From NCBI GenBank assembly GCA_964017045.1, contig OZ024811.1, positions 7,589,674 through 7,653,673 on the forward strand: 64,000 bases of DNA, in the 5' to 3' direction. Shown piece by piece: positions 1 to 13,236 of the stretch (position 1 is the first letter of the stretch; each line of letters opens with the position of its first letter). Made by a program: the position numbers and the translations under genes. The notes below the pieces were generated by a model that saw nothing but the letters and a program-made list of their open reading frames with translations, made no database searches and was not told where the DNA came from. The DNA comes from Omphiscola glabra (taxonomy: Eukaryota > Mollusca > Gastropoda > Lymnaeidae).

Positions 1-2644
1 AATAAAATAAAACTCAGTTTACAAGAAAGAAAATTGCTTCAAATAGTTTGTGCTGTACCGTAATGATATAACCTGGAGTTCTTAAAGTTTTTTTCATCCA
101 CTAACTTTTACAATCCAATTCATTTATGTGAAAACTGTCCAAGTATTTGTGCAACAAGGATCCTGCTGTTTAGAAGATCATCTTATAAACGATAATCCTA
201 AAAAGGTTTATCGTGTCTGATAGATGAAGTCCCAGTGATTAAAAGTTTTAAAATAACAAATCAAACAGTTTAAAACATCAGAAAGTATTTTTACTATTAC
301 TAGTTTAACAATATTTATTTTAACAATAGCTGATCCATCAGTCTGTAATAGCTAGCAAATATGTAATGAATGCTGTAAGAACTGATGTGTAATAGTCCAA
401 GTCCAAGCAGCGGATGTTGTGACCTTTGCCTCCTAAGCATATCTAAATGATATAACAATCTCAAAATCCATTTTTAACCCCCTTGTGTCAATAGAGAAGA
501 GACAATCTTTATGGGTAATCGTTGATTCAAGTGCCCATTCCAGACAGTAATATTGAAGGAGTTCTGTGAAACTACAAAATAATTTCATCCCTTGAAGATA
601 ACAAAAAATGTACATTATAAATAATTTAAACATACTTTCACTCAGTGTAGTGTGGCATAAGCCTCCATTAGACATACACAAATTATTACATGCAGGTTTG
701 AAATGAAAAGTACATCTGGTAGTAGTCATCTCCTATCTAAGCCTGACTTACTCTAGTTAGATTTATTCTTCATAGCAAAATAAGATTGCAGGTGAGCTCC
801 CCATTAATATGTTGCAGTGATATGGTTATTGAATCTGATTATATGGAACTATTATGTACATCGTTTCACAGCCCACAAAATAGTACTGGCATTTGATTAT
901 AAGAATTAACAAACACTCACAAAAATAACACAATGGCATTAAATTTTACCTTTACCTCTGCCACAAACATTGCACTAATTATAGAGAATTGTTTTGATGT
1001 TTCCTTATATTAAATTATAAGCACTCACATTCCTTGAATCTCATTTTAAAATAAATTTGACCAAATATAAAAAATGCATGCAACAATATTAGTATGGTAA
1101 ATACATTTTTTTTTAAAACTAGCTTAGCCACTGGCAAAGACAAATAAATTTATCTATGCCTTTGATGATGGGATAAGTAATCAGGGTAATAGAGGCAGTT
1201 AGAAATACTTCTTGAAATTTTTGAGTAGGTTATTGTTTAAATGAGTACCGGTACATGTTACCATAAGTTATAACTAATTAAATCGGTACATGCAGTTATG
1301 TTCAGTACAACTGGTACATGATAAAATTATTCCACTAATTCATTGTGGACAGGAGCAATGACGCGTGGTTGAGTAGTACCAATTGATCTATGATTTCCAC
1401 AAACTTTGAGGTCATGTATTTGATTAGCTAACAGGGCTGGGATCTGTCCCTTGGGGAGTTTTGACCAGAACAAATGTAAGAAACAGTGTTTTCTGTCCTG
1501 CCATTACAAATCTATAAATTTAAATAAACATTTTTACCTTACCCATCATTACCCGTAAGCAAGTTACTGCTAAGAACTTAAAGCCCCCTTTGAATGGAAT
1601 TGTTTTAACATGACAACACAGAGATCTACTTCTTAATCTACTTTTGAGCCAGTTGGAATCTTGCATTTTTCATACCGGTACCAAATTTTTAACAACTCAG
1701 TCATTTTTCCATTGCTCAATAAGGGCTACAACATGTTCTGTTATTCTGTTTTAAAATATTTTTAATAGTAATAGCCTCATAAGTACTAAGTACCTTAAAA
1801 AAATAAAATTTCTTTTGTTTATTTATTCAAATTTTTTTATTCAGGAACTGTCTGATTTATCATTTTAAAACAAAAATCTTGATTAAAACTATGTTTACAT
1901 TTTCTGAAACTAAGGTACGGTAAGTAAATTTTAGTTGTTTGCAGTGTTGCTCAAAGAAGAAGTTTCAAATTTTATAGAAGAATAATATGTCCATGAGCTG
2001 AGAACTTAAGGAATGCCTTATGCTGGCAAGAAGTTGTAAACACAGCTTTGATCTGACAAATGTATAGTTTTCTTTAAATAACTCAAGGAAAAAAAACAAC
2101 AGTTTTTTCATTTGTCCGATTTACAAAAAGACAACACGGCTTTAAAAAAAAATGATTGTTAAAATAAGCGTTATGTGATGAGAACAACAAGTAGCTTTTT
2201 CAACAGTTGACATTTTCAGCAGCAGGATGACATGTCGTTTATAAATTCCACTTTACAAAATGTTCGAAATTTTTTAGAAGATGATCACAACCAAATACTT
2301 GGATTATGCACAAAATTACGGAATTATGTTATGACAATTATCAAATGAAATCACAGAGCATGCTTGAGTCATGGTAAAGTGTGTTAATACTAATACTATA
2401 GCCATATTATTCTATCACATCTCATGAAACATACAATTCACTGCAGGTATTATCATCATAAAATCAAATATTTCATTTTCTGTTTAACTTCCATTACCTG
2501 ACATGACAATGGAACAAAACTACCGTACTACAGACTGACATTTTTAAGAGCTGGGAGACAGCAAATGGTGTTGGTGGTAAATCTTGTGTGACAAGTGCTG
2601 GGAAACAGGCCGATGACAAGTCCCTAAGATTTGTCCAAGGAACA
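1..2644. other. AT-rich region downstream of the LYSMD-like gene
   Basis: No coding exon is supported here on either strand. On the minus strand this follows the distal LYSMD-like stop codon, so its right part should be 3' UTR. Minus-strand AATAAA-type signals occur near 1.82 kb and 0.31 kb, but none can be chosen as the real polyadenylation site. The rest is AT-rich intergenic sequence with short homopolymer runs. Confidence 0.5.
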
Positions 2645-2888
2645 TCACAATTCAAATAGGTCATCGTTGGCCTGTTGGAGTGTCTCTATTGTTGATTTGA
2701 CCATTCGATTGTTAGTCCTTGACCTTATCATCAGCACCGGCGAACTGTTGATGTCCTCCTCTGACAGGAAACGACCCCTCCGCTCTGATGCAGAATTTGT
2801 TGACGAACTGCTTCCCCGCCGAGAAGGTGAAGAACCCTTGCGAGGTGGAAGAGCCAGCGGGTTGGCATCAATGATACCATCTAAGTTT
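2645..2888 (-). CDS. LYSMD1/2-like gene, distal terminal coding exon
   Basis: On the minus strand a pyrimidine-containing acceptor (TTTACCCACCAG) precedes an open frame of one base plus 80 codons, ending in TGA. The peptide starts NLDGIIDANPLALPPRKG, has a Ser/Arg-rich centre, and ends SRTNNRM...ANDDLFEL. From memory of the family, human LYSMD1 has a similar C-terminal block that ends in an acidic DEIFKL-like motif, so this looks like the conserved tail. The exon takes two bases from the previous exon, exactly what the 12806-13236 donor supplies. It has clearly higher GC than its flanks. The plus-strand open frame over this region is a shadow. The role is unknown beyond being the C-terminus of an intracellular LysM protein. 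Confidence 0.75.
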
Positions 2889-5659
2889 CTGGTGGGTAAA
2901 AAAAAAAATAAAAAATAAATTTCACAAAAATAAAATTGTACATATTACTCAATTTCATTTTATGATTATGTCATTGCAGTTTATATATACATGGAAATAC
3001 ATTTAATTTATGGCAGTCATTAACTTAAAATTAATTTAATTTTTACTTGTAAAACCGAAAACAAGGTTACTGAATTGGAAAAAAATAAAAGTTTTCAAAC
3101 AATAAAAATCGCAAACATTTCTTCAGATTTTATATTATTACTGAATTACTAGTACTAGTGTTTAAAACTGAAATTAGTCAAACTGTTAAGCCAACAGTCA
3201 CCTGACAAACTATACAAGCAGCAATGGATAATAAAAGATGTCTGTCTACTAGTACTATTCTAATAAAAATGCAGGTAACAACATCAATTTTAAATAGATT
3301 AATGGACTTAAAAATATACATCTATTATAAATCGTTAATCTTTGTAATAAGAAGATTTTGCTATAATATAAATATAACCAATTTTTTAACATCTCTTTTG
3401 TAGAAGTTTATATGTTTTATATTTGTTCTCACATTGCTAGCTCTGAGCATGTGCTAACCGAAGAGATTTATTTTTCCTGTTTTTAAGTTTTTAACCATTT
3501 CTGTTCATTACATCATTATAGTCTATCCTACTGAGCTCCAATTTGTATACATAGTTAAGAGCATGCTGGACATTCCAAACATGGAATATTTGAGTTTTTG
3601 AGTACTACAATAAAAATGTAAAAGAATCATAAATTTACATTACAGTGAACAAACATGAGGTCAGTGGTTCCCAAATTCTCAGTCACAACCCACACCCCAT
3701 TTTTATTTGTTTGGCATGAAAAGAGATTATAATATGTGATTTGTAACCAAAATTTTATAAAGCAGCAACAATAGTTTCTTGTGTATACATACATATGTTG
3801 CAGTCTGAACTAATTAAAGTTAATTTCTATGAAGTCAGTGAGAGGACCAAAAAATGTAACATTTAAAAAGTTACCCCAGAAACTACCAACTAGTTTCATA
3901 AGGTAAGTCATTAATGGAGAATAGAGAAAAAAAAGGCAACAATGGACTGACATGCACCAGGACAGATTTCATGCAACAGACTTGGACAGATGAGCCTGAT
4001 CAAAATAAGCCATATTTTCTTAATACAACGTTTCATTAGACATGACCCATTCATGTATGTATAGGTCAGTTACGAACAGGCTAGTGTAGGGAGGGAGAGA
4101 CAACATTACAGGGAGACAATATAGTGAGACTTAAAGAGAACATTATTTGATTTTTAATAACATTAAAAAAGATTAAAATGATTAATTAAAAGAATGTTCA
4201 AGATTTATAATTAGGAGAACCCTTATACTCAACACATTATTTACACTGAAATATGAACTATTTCAATCAAGGGCGGTGGAGGCAAATCATGGACTGGACA
4301 TAACTTGAAACAAAAGAATATATTCCAATTGTGTAGACATGAAGCACTTGCTTTGTTTAAGTTAATTTTTTTTTTGTTACTAACTCATAAAGAAAAAAGT
4401 ATAACGTTTACGAGTTAACTCTTAGGCAACAATTAAATGTTGATTAAAAGGAATTCTTAAGTTAAACAGGTGTGATGTTGAGATGAAAGGGGGAATAAAT
4501 GCAACAAATTAGCAGCTGTGGGGTCAAAAAAAGTAAAAGCTATCTATTTCTAAGTGTACTTTTTGAATTTTCTTCATTTAACATTTAATATTCAAGAATG
4601 TATTAATCAAATTAAAAATGTATTACATCTCCATTAGATGGCTTATTTTGTTTATACATTTAACTTTTAAATTATCACTGCTTAAATGACCAATGGAAGA
4701 CACAGACAAAGGAAATTGGAATTTAATAAAATATTACTAAAAAGAACATGGATGGATTTTTAATGTAGATTAACACTGCATGCTGGAGGCTAGTCATTGT
4801 TATATTGTTTCAAAAAAGTATGTTTTCATCAACCACTGTAACCAGAAGAATAAACAAAAAGTTATTTTGTTTTTATTTTTAAGTCTAATTCTACAGACAT
4901 GCAGCATAGAAAATTAGTTTCTTCATTAGGATATAATATAGAATATAGAATAACTCTTAAGTTAGTGAATTCAAGGAAGCAAAACAAACTACAAGCATGC
5001 CCAAGGCTCACACAAGCACCATGTGATGATGAACTCGTTTGAAGCTTATCAATTTCATTTAACTATTGTTACTATCATCCTCCAGGCCAAATTTGTATAT
5101 TACATCTTGAAGCTCTCATTTCAGTTCGGAAGGGTACTTGAAAATATCAATGTTATATAATCTAATCAGCTAAAACTTTGACCACACAACTCCGAGGCTT
5201 TTGTATGCACTATTATCTTGGTTATTTAATCTCTCCAATAACTTCTATTCATTGCTTGTTTGAGGAAATTGGTTTAATTTATCCCGTCATACAAGTTTAA
5301 ACTGAATTTGCATTTATCAGAAAATTCCTGCACTCATTAAGAAAAGTCTTCACTTGAAATGCACATCTTCTTAATATTCTTATCAAATCCTAAATTATTA
5401 TGCCAAAAACAAAATATGTGTTTCAACTTGTTAAAACTTATTTAATTAATCTACATGTTTCCAAATCTAAATCTATAATTTCATTCAAGTTGATTTAGCA
5501 TAGATATGTTTGTCTTGGATAATGCAATGAAATAAATGATTTGAAAAATGAGCACAGAGTATGTACTGGTTTTGATTAGCTTTGACTAGGTGAGGATTCC
5601 CTGTTCTTACAAGTTACGGTCGGCTGTGCTAGCATGCTCCACGGGCTCTAGGGCCAAGG
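2889..5659. other. Intron or 3' UTR between alternative last exons
   Basis: AT-rich sequence between the two alternative terminal exons of the LYSMD-like gene. It would be the 3' UTR of the proximal form and intron of the distal form. No exon was recognised. A hAT-like terminus occurs near 3662. Confidence 0.55.
3662..3720 (+). mobile_element. hAT-like terminal sequence
   Basis: The sequence CAGTGGTTCCCAAATTCTCA followed by a CACAACCCACACCCC block is the typical start of hAT transposons and their MITEs (CAGTGGTTCCCAACC...). No matching inverted end or target duplication was found, so it is listed as a single decayed terminus. Confidence 0.4.
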
Positions 5660-5780
5660 TTAACAACACGTTTCACTCTCCACAAACTCAATCTCCTCGT
5701 TAACCAGTTGGTAGGAGGATGTGGAGCTGCGGGATGACGAGACACTCACTCGAACCTCAGATGCCATGCTATAGCCTGCT
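5660..5780 (-). CDS. LYSMD1/2-like gene, proximal alternative terminal exon
   Basis: A good minus-strand acceptor (TTTCCCTTACAG) is followed by one base plus 39 codons and TAA. The peptide begins AGYSMASEVRVSVSSSRSST and ends EEIEFVESETCC. The entry phase is the same as in the exon at 2645-2888, so either can follow the shared exon. The tail is Ser-rich then acidic and ends in two cysteines. A terminal CC can be a Rab-type prenylation signal, but nothing else here supports that and it is only noted. The GC content is above its AT-rich surroundings, and the frame is open from acceptor to stop. I do not recognise this tail in vertebrate LYSMD proteins, so it may be lineage-specific. Confidence 0.62.
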
Positions 5781-7088
5781 CTGTAAGGGAAATGGAGAAA
5801 GGTAAGTTTGGTATAAGGAAACATAACAGGGGCATGTAATCTCGCTCTGGCTGGGCACCGTCCTGGGTGATATTGTGAGTAGATTACAACTGCTAACTGG
5901 GGACAACTTCATCGGAAGTTAGCTTTTGATTATAAATCTTTTAAAGTGACAAGAAGTTGATGATGTGAGTAGGAGATGGAAAAAACAGTCACACTTGACT
6001 CAAGTAAGCTGAACTTATTAAAGAAATGGTGTCCAAAATTCAGAATTCTGTGTATTATAAATATCCTGATATAGTCACTTTTTTTCCCCCTTATTGTCAA
6101 TGGTGTCAAGCTGGCAATATTTTAATTGTGGTATAAATATATAGATATAGCAATTTTCAATACTTGTCCATCCTAGGTATATGAAGTAATTTATTATCAC
6201 TGATCTTTTACCATCACTATTTCCAGTTGATGGCATGAAAACTTGTGTAAACCAACACATTTCCTACAACTTGTATAGTCCCCGATTGCCATGATCAAAT
6301 CACCAGGAAAAAAATAATACCATAGTGAGGGGTGTCATTATCAGACCAGCAGTTCTCAACATGTGCCATAAAGCTCCCTGGGGGTTGGGGGGGGGGGGGG
6401 CCACATCATATTTCATGGGTACCTGAAAAAGTTGAATTAAGAAAAAAAAGATTTAATATTCATATCGGGGAAGGTGGCTACAGGGGTACCATATAAAACT
6501 TGATTTTTGGCTATGAGTAAATAAAGGGTGAGACTCAGAGTTAGACACAGAACCAGAGAGCTGATGGACACCAGTCCTCCCCATACTGTGTGATTTTGGG
6601 CTCACTATGGATGCTAAATCAAACAAAGATAGCATGCTGAAGTCAGATGCACTGGATCATCATAAGTCACTTAGTGCAAGACATAGTATAACTCAAAGAG
6701 GCTGAACAATGGAAACAGAAAATGTGCCACTATTTTTAGAAGAAAAACAATGTATGCCATCAAATTAGTGTTGATATAATACAAGAACATCAACAATAAC
6801 CCAACAAGTTCATATATCAAGGTAGTACTGTTACAATGTGAGACCCAGAATGTTAACACCAACCCAATCTAATCAGTGAAAGCTGACTCATAAAGACATT
6901 GACCTATTAGTAAAATTGTAACAATTGCTGACAATACCAACAATAAATAACATTTTTTAACATCTAACCCTGTTTAATATTAAACCTCAGCTCATTTTTT
7001 TGAAATTTATGCAACTCAGGCAATGTATTTAATGTGCATTGGATATTTACAATCTGTCCAACACAAAACATATTCTCCTATTTGTTTT

Positions 7089-7248
7089 ACAAAGTAAAGC
7101 ATTGTAAGAATCCCATTGTTCTCTAAACAAAGTAAAGCATTATAAGTATCCCATTGTTATCTAAACAAAGTAAAGCAGTAAAAGTATCCAATTGTTCTCT
7201 AAACAAAGTAAAGCAGTAAAAGTATCCAATTGTTCTCTAAACAAAGTC
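7089..7248. repeat. 38-bp tandem repeat, about 4 copies
   Basis: Four consecutive units begin ACAAAGTAAAGCA and carry ATCCCATTGTTCTCTAA or close variants. The period is 38 bp and later copies share the change to ATCCAATTG. It lies inside the LYSMD-like intron. Confidence 0.85.
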
Positions 7249-8299
7249 TTATAAATTTCTCAATGTTCACGTAAATTATATACTATCAAAAATGACTATT
7301 TTGTACAGCTAATACTACACAAGAATCCGTGGTTCACCCAATGACTGCCACAACAACAATTTGAATCAATAGTAAACACATGTGGCTTGCCTATATTTAG
7401 AACAAGGAAGTCCTATTCTCCAGGAAAACAACAGTGTATTTAAAAAATGGGGTGGAAGAAAAATGCTGTTTAATGAAGAGCTGCTAAGAAAAAGGCTATC
7501 TATCTAACTAAATGAGATGCTTTAATCATCTTTGTCAATTATTATGCTATTTTTTCTCCTTTATTTTAATTGTCCCAGCAACATTTCCCATATATTCTTA
7601 TTATGCTTAACATTTTAAATATGTTTTGTTAGCTTTTCTTCAATTTGTGTTTAGTATAAACCAGGTTGCACAAATGTTTGGCATAGAATTATTCTATACA
7701 GCTTTATATTCTGTCTAATACCATTTACACTATGTATGTTAAGTAGATATATTCTATACAGGTAGATACCATGTAAACTACGTACATAAAATTGTTTTTT
7801 TGTATCTTATCAAATTTTTTTATATCAAATGCATTTATCATATATGACAAAAATATTATCATATTTGATATCATATCAATGTGCCTGTTATTTTTCCTCT
7901 TTCTTTTATCCCTACCTCATGTCCTATATGTGTTTAAAAAGTAATCTCATTCAATCTCCTTTATTAGGCTCAGACACCATAATATATTTTATTTTGTCTT
8001 TATATTTCATCAGGAAATCAAGTAAAGAAACATTATGTACATACATTCAAATTACAGACTATCAGGATCCTAATTTGCAACTGTGCTACATAGATTTGAC
8101 TATACCTAATAGAGTTTCACCACTACATAGTAGATTGTAAATTTGAAAATATAATTGAAGCGGCTTGAACGCATGGTTTCAACATGAAACTTAAGGTTAT
8201 TTATTGAAAAATTTAATATATAGTCAGCATATATTTTTACCAGCATATCATCCCCCCAGACTACAGTATCAACTAGTTAACAGCTTTATGGCCCCTGGC

Positions 8300-8477
8300 A
8301 CTGGGATGGGCAAACTTTTTCCATAAAAAAAGCCACAGTTGTGGCAAATGAAGAATAAAATTTGCCACACTATTATTTTTTAATTGTATTTACAATATTA
8401 ACTTTTTTTTTTCAAATAGAATTTATCAAACTTTGGAGTACAATTTGCATTGGTTGGTGATAGCATTGCCCACCCCT
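8300..8477. mobile_element. Short MITE-like element with hAT-type ends
   Basis: The left end reads CTGGGATGGGCAAACTTTTT and the right end reads GCATTGCCCACCCCTG, which are imperfect inverted copies resembling the CAGGGGTGGGCAA ends of hAT MITEs. The interior is AT-rich with no coding capacity. A clear 8-bp duplication was not seen. Confidence 0.5.
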
Positions 8478-9239
8478 GCACTTGGATATTGGCCACCAGC
8501 ATCTAGCATAGGATAAGACAAATGAAACTTCCCCATTCAGAGCCTAACATAACACCCCTTACAGCAACACACTTGAAGTTTTAAAAAAAACTCTCTAAAA
8601 GCAACTCCTCCCCACAGGTAAAAAATCTTAAAATACTGCCAGAGTGATCCAAGTCTTGATGGATTTAAAGCAGTGTTTGAATCTGACAGCTACAAAGTAT
8701 TGTAGTTACAGTATGAAGGCAGGTCAGGTTAGACAGAGCAAGCCTTGTCTGACATGTTACAATTCAACTTATTCTGGTACAAATTTAAAATCTTAAAGTA
8801 AAAAAAAAAAAGGCCTATAGCGCGGCAGTGATTCAATCATTATCAATCTAAAAATTATATCTTTTTCCCACTTCACTACATCAAAACAGTAATTTTTGTA
8901 TCTGCCTCTTTCCCTCCCAATTAAAATCCATTTTTTTTAAAAAAAAATCAGGTACACTATTGAGTTAAGCTCTCTAAAGAATATCTTGTTATTCAAATTT
9001 TTACAAAAGAGTTTTTGAACTTGAAGTAATCATTAAATGATTCAGTTAAACATCGACAAGAAATAAATGACTGGTTTATTTTGTTTGGTAACATTGCAAA
9101 AATTTGCATAACTTGGACATTTTTATTCAACTCTACAACATACCCACTCTGCACCATTCCCAGAGTCAATGAAAATTGTATCCTTTAATCCCCCAAACCG
9201 AAAGTGTTGTGATGAAATGAATGAATCTTATTCCCTTAA

Positions 9240-9378
9240 TACAGAGATTCTAAAATTTGTTTAGGCCACAGAACCCTTCACCGGTCAGATGAAGGCCACA
9301 GACCCTTCTTAGAATAAGTTTTTAAATGCACTTAATAAAACTTTAGGTCAATGGACCACAGGTTAAGAAGAACCCATA
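9240..9378. mobile_element. Short hAT-like MITE remnant
   Basis: The interval contains two GGCCACAGA(A)CCC blocks and, on the minus strand, GGTTCTTCTTAACCTGTGGT, which resembles hAT MITE termini. The ends are imperfectly inverted. No coding sequence and no certain target duplication. Confidence 0.4.
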
Positions 9379-12300
9379 TGTAACCAGAGAAGACAGCACA
9401 AAAATGTATAATAATTCACAAAGAATTTACGCAATAACAGAGGTTGTTTAAACAGTCTAGTATAAAGGCAGAAAAATTAGAAAATTTAATGTACTTAATC
9501 ATTACATGTGTACAAACATTTGCCAAAAAACACATAGCTGAAATCAGTTATTTCAATCTTCATTTTCAGTTCATTTCAATCATATATCATTGTCATATCT
9601 CAACAGAAGTTGCTGTCATATATTCATGGGAATATACAGTTGTATTTGTTTTAGGATTGGAATATCTGAAAGGATTTGACAGTAAGGTTGATTGAAGGAC
9701 CTTCAAGAGTGATGCATCAGCTGATGTGTTTATTTTGTTGACTTTTGGGTACAAACAAAACAAGTGGTAAGGAAATGGAAGGCTGGTTAATTAATCAGAC
9801 AAGGGGAGTTAGTGGTAACAGCCTGAACAGACTAGCATATTTAATATTTAACAAATCTTAAATCAGTTGCCAGAAACATGGAGAAAAAGTTATCAAATGG
9901 TCAAGCTCATCAGTCCAATGATGTGAATACAAATCTAATTTTGGTATAAAATGTAGAAACGGCTGAACTTTGAGGTTCTGGTACAAGGTAAAAATAGATA
10001 TAATTTTAGAGAAAAAACTGGTCAAAGAAATCGGATGTGAGAATAATCTCAAGCAAATAACGCGTACACAAACCTCACCTTCACTGAAAAACTAAGGTTC
10101 TGTTAAACAAAATAATATAAAGGAGGAAAAAAATTACATTGAAGCCAATAGAAGAACACCAAATTTATTCATGCAAACAAATAAGTGTGCGAGAAAGCTA
10201 CTTGCAAACAAAAATTTTGTTACAACAAAACAAGGTGCATGAGGTGACTATCCAACAATGATATATCAACTTGGGGTAACAGAAACTACTGGACATGGTC
10301 CACAGCATGGAAAACCAACTACAATCATCAACAAGCAGAACAGTGAGAACCAAACAACTTGCTTGAAATGCTGGACCTAGATGGCAGGTGGGGGGAAACA
10401 GAAGACACCATATCAGTAATCTGCTCATGCAATGATCACGTCAAAAAAATAATTGACACAACTGCTTCTTCTGGTCTTTCAGCATGACAAACTACTTCAT
10501 TAAATACTTTTACAATAAATTGTCAGCTACATCAAATTGTTTATTATGATGACATAAGGATCATGACAAATGGAACTTGGTTAATTCACAAGATTTAATT
10601 TATGTCATTAAAAAATGGAACACCACCTTTTACTAATAAATTTTAATTTACCTGATTAATTTTATTTATTACAAATAATTATTCATTCACATGTAAGATT
10701 TTTCATCCATTTTTAGATGTTCAGAATGATGAATTGATTTTAAAATTTTAAGCAGCTCTGTAACAGCTTTTTTACAGCAATAAGATTAATGGCTAAACTG
10801 ATCTGAAAGTACTGAAACAGTTGTATCAGGATCAATTTTTTTGTTATTATAGACATAGGTGTCTAAGCTATATCTGTCTGTGGCTATACATATTGAACCC
10901 TCACAAAGTTAAATAAAAACTGGATCCAAAACCTAAGGCAGTGAGCTATGACAAAACTTCATTTTTCTGAAGTGTGAACATGCCAACATTGAGCTCCATG
11001 GCAGAATTCAGTCCAAGAAGAATACAAGTATTGATAATGAAAGCACTTTCTTTAGCAAATACATCTCACAGGTATTGATTCCATTATAGAATGTTTAATT
11101 CACAAGTTTCAATAGTGATTCATAAAAAGACATGCTTTTCAATAACGTTACTTCAGATAAGGAACATTTTAGATGAAAGTGCATTAGTTAGAAAGGGGCT
11201 GCCATTAGTTTAATCTTTATCTATGCCTCCATTATTTTATGAAACAAATGGGTGCACACAGATATGTGTCAAACAAGGGGCCACCCAAAGTTTATATGGG
11301 GCATTGCTTAACAACAATGGTTAATATTAATATGAAGAGTATATTAAAAATATATGTAGATAATTATATTAATTATATATAATTATCAGGTGAATTAACC
11401 AAAAACGTACCCAAAATTATTTTAGTTAATTGGATGAATTAGCTAATATCCTCCTAATCTTTCCCCAGTTAAATTTTTTAATCAATGTGTAAAAAAAAAA
11501 GTAATAATAATATTACAAAAACAAATGGCAACATTACTTCTAAAAAAACAACTGTTTCATTGTACAAATGTAAGCACTAACAAAAAAATATAAAAAATTA
11601 TTTTCACTAGGCAAATGGTGCTAAGCATCAATGTTTAAAATAATCTCTTAAATAAAACAGTAAAATGATGATTGTTTAGGTGTATATGAGTATTATGTCT
11701 TATCAAGCCTAAGTAATTCAACAAAAATCCTTACAATTGTGGAACTTGAAATTGCATTTAACCCTAGATTTGAGACATTGTTTTACAAATTAGTTTTATC
11801 AATGTTTTCTGCTCATTGCCATATCCCATTGAAAAGTAGAAAGTAAAATTGTATTTTTTTAGGAGCATATTTAGAAAGACAAAAACCATTAGCATAAAAA
11901 TTAAAAATCAAAAGTACCTGGAAAAAAACAACTATGAATCATGCCATACAAAATATATCCTGCAAATTACAATGATTAGAGCCTTTTTTATCCCTCACAA
12001 ATGGTCAGGTCATAGAAATATTTTTGTTCCAGTACATTGTTTTCAAAATGATTCCCATGGATGAAGTTTCTCAAATGCAGCGTTGAACTTTTAATTTTAA
12101 GATACATTTACTTAATGTTATTTTGTAACCGTAAGTTGTATGACTTAATGGCCTGAACAGAAACAGTCAGAAACAATCAGAATCTAGCCATTAAAATTAA
12201 CTGTTTTTGTTAAAAAGTGCACAGAAGTAAATAAATCTGGAATTTCGTTACGATAAGTTAGAAAGGTGAATAATTTATAAAAGTAACAGTAGCTTGAACT

Positions 12301-12805
12301 GACATTTTAAAAAAATCTTAATAACTGGTAACATAGTAAAAACAAATGGTATTGTTAATAAAATACAAGGTGTCCCAATAGAGTTACCACAGTGGGGTTT
12401 TTCAAAACAGAGGAGCAAAGACATTATCATAAAATATGGCACTAATGCGATACTTTCAGTCTTAAAGATATTTTTTTTAAATTTAGTTTTCATTTTTCCT
12501 GAAATAATTGAGGTATGAAATCGCAGCTAGGTTAAGAAAGCTGTGTTTCTTTGATGATACTGTCAATGACATAATGTAGAAATACAAGTGCATGAATAAG
12601 AAATGTCCTTTACGTTAGAGGGTTGAGATGCTAAACGTCAGTCATAGCCGTGAATACAAATGGATCAGATGTTCAATTCATTCAATGTCAGTAACAAAAA
12701 AAAAAACAAGTATTGGTAAATATAAAAGAATGGATGTTACAAACAAAGCTGTAGGAAAGGAAGAAACAAGTTGAGAAGATAAGGAAAGGCAACTGGTCCT
12801 CTTAC

Positions 12806-13236
12806 GCTGCATTTTTCTCCATTTTGGCCACATCCCCTTTTAACCTGGCAATGCTGTTGTCATACTTGGAGAAGAAATCATTTGGTGACCTTGACTTTGG
12901 TGAATCGGCGTTCTCGATGGCATCAGGATCACTGCCATTGTGGTGCTGATTTGAAGACTTTGGTGATGTTGAAGGTAATGACGAGGACTTATTTCCCCCG
13001 GTCGTGGCCTGTGATGAGCTGCGGGAAGATGAAGTGACATCTACGTGACCGTTTGGAAGGTTTGAGTGTGATGAAGATGGTGACAAGGTGGTGGAGGTGG
13101 TACCATTAAATACAACAATGGTGTCGCCATCTTCCAAACAGTTTTCATTCTCTGGAGTAAAGGGGATCAGCAGCTCTTCTCTCAGAAATAAATGGTCATT
13201 GTTCCACAACTTATTCTCTTTCTTCAGTTCTCCAAC
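12806..13236 (-). CDS. LYSMD1/2-like gene, shared exon (second half of LysM plus linker)
   Basis: After the acceptor TTTCCTCACCAG the frame opens in phase 0 with VGELKKENKLWNNDHLFLRE and then ELLIPF, the second half of a eukaryotic LysM domain (compare the family pattern of an Asn-Asp-x-hydrophobic-Phe-Leu block before a Pro). A Ser/Thr-rich linker of about 90 residues follows, then a conserved-looking DFFSKYDNSIARLKGD segment like the DFL..LD..I block of LYSMD1/2. The exon is 431 nt and ends GCAGC|GTAAGA, leaving two bases, which fits both downstream last exons. If this donor is not used, GCG TAA gives an immediate stop. LYSMD1/2 proteins are predicted intracellular, and their ligand is not established. 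Confidence 0.85.

Larger units (their letters stand above)
5781..12805. other. LYSMD-like intron
   Basis: About 7 kb of AT-rich sequence between the shared exon and the proximal last exon. Open frames here are short, AT-rich and unconvincing. It contains a 38-bp tandem array (7089-7248), two small hAT-like elements (8300-8477 and 9240-9378) and a G-run at about 6380-6400. Confidence 0.6.

Noticed and set aside
2631..2918. Plus-strand 95-residue open frame
   Set aside because: It is the shadow of the minus-strand terminal LYSMD-like exon, which has the acceptor, phase and family similarity.
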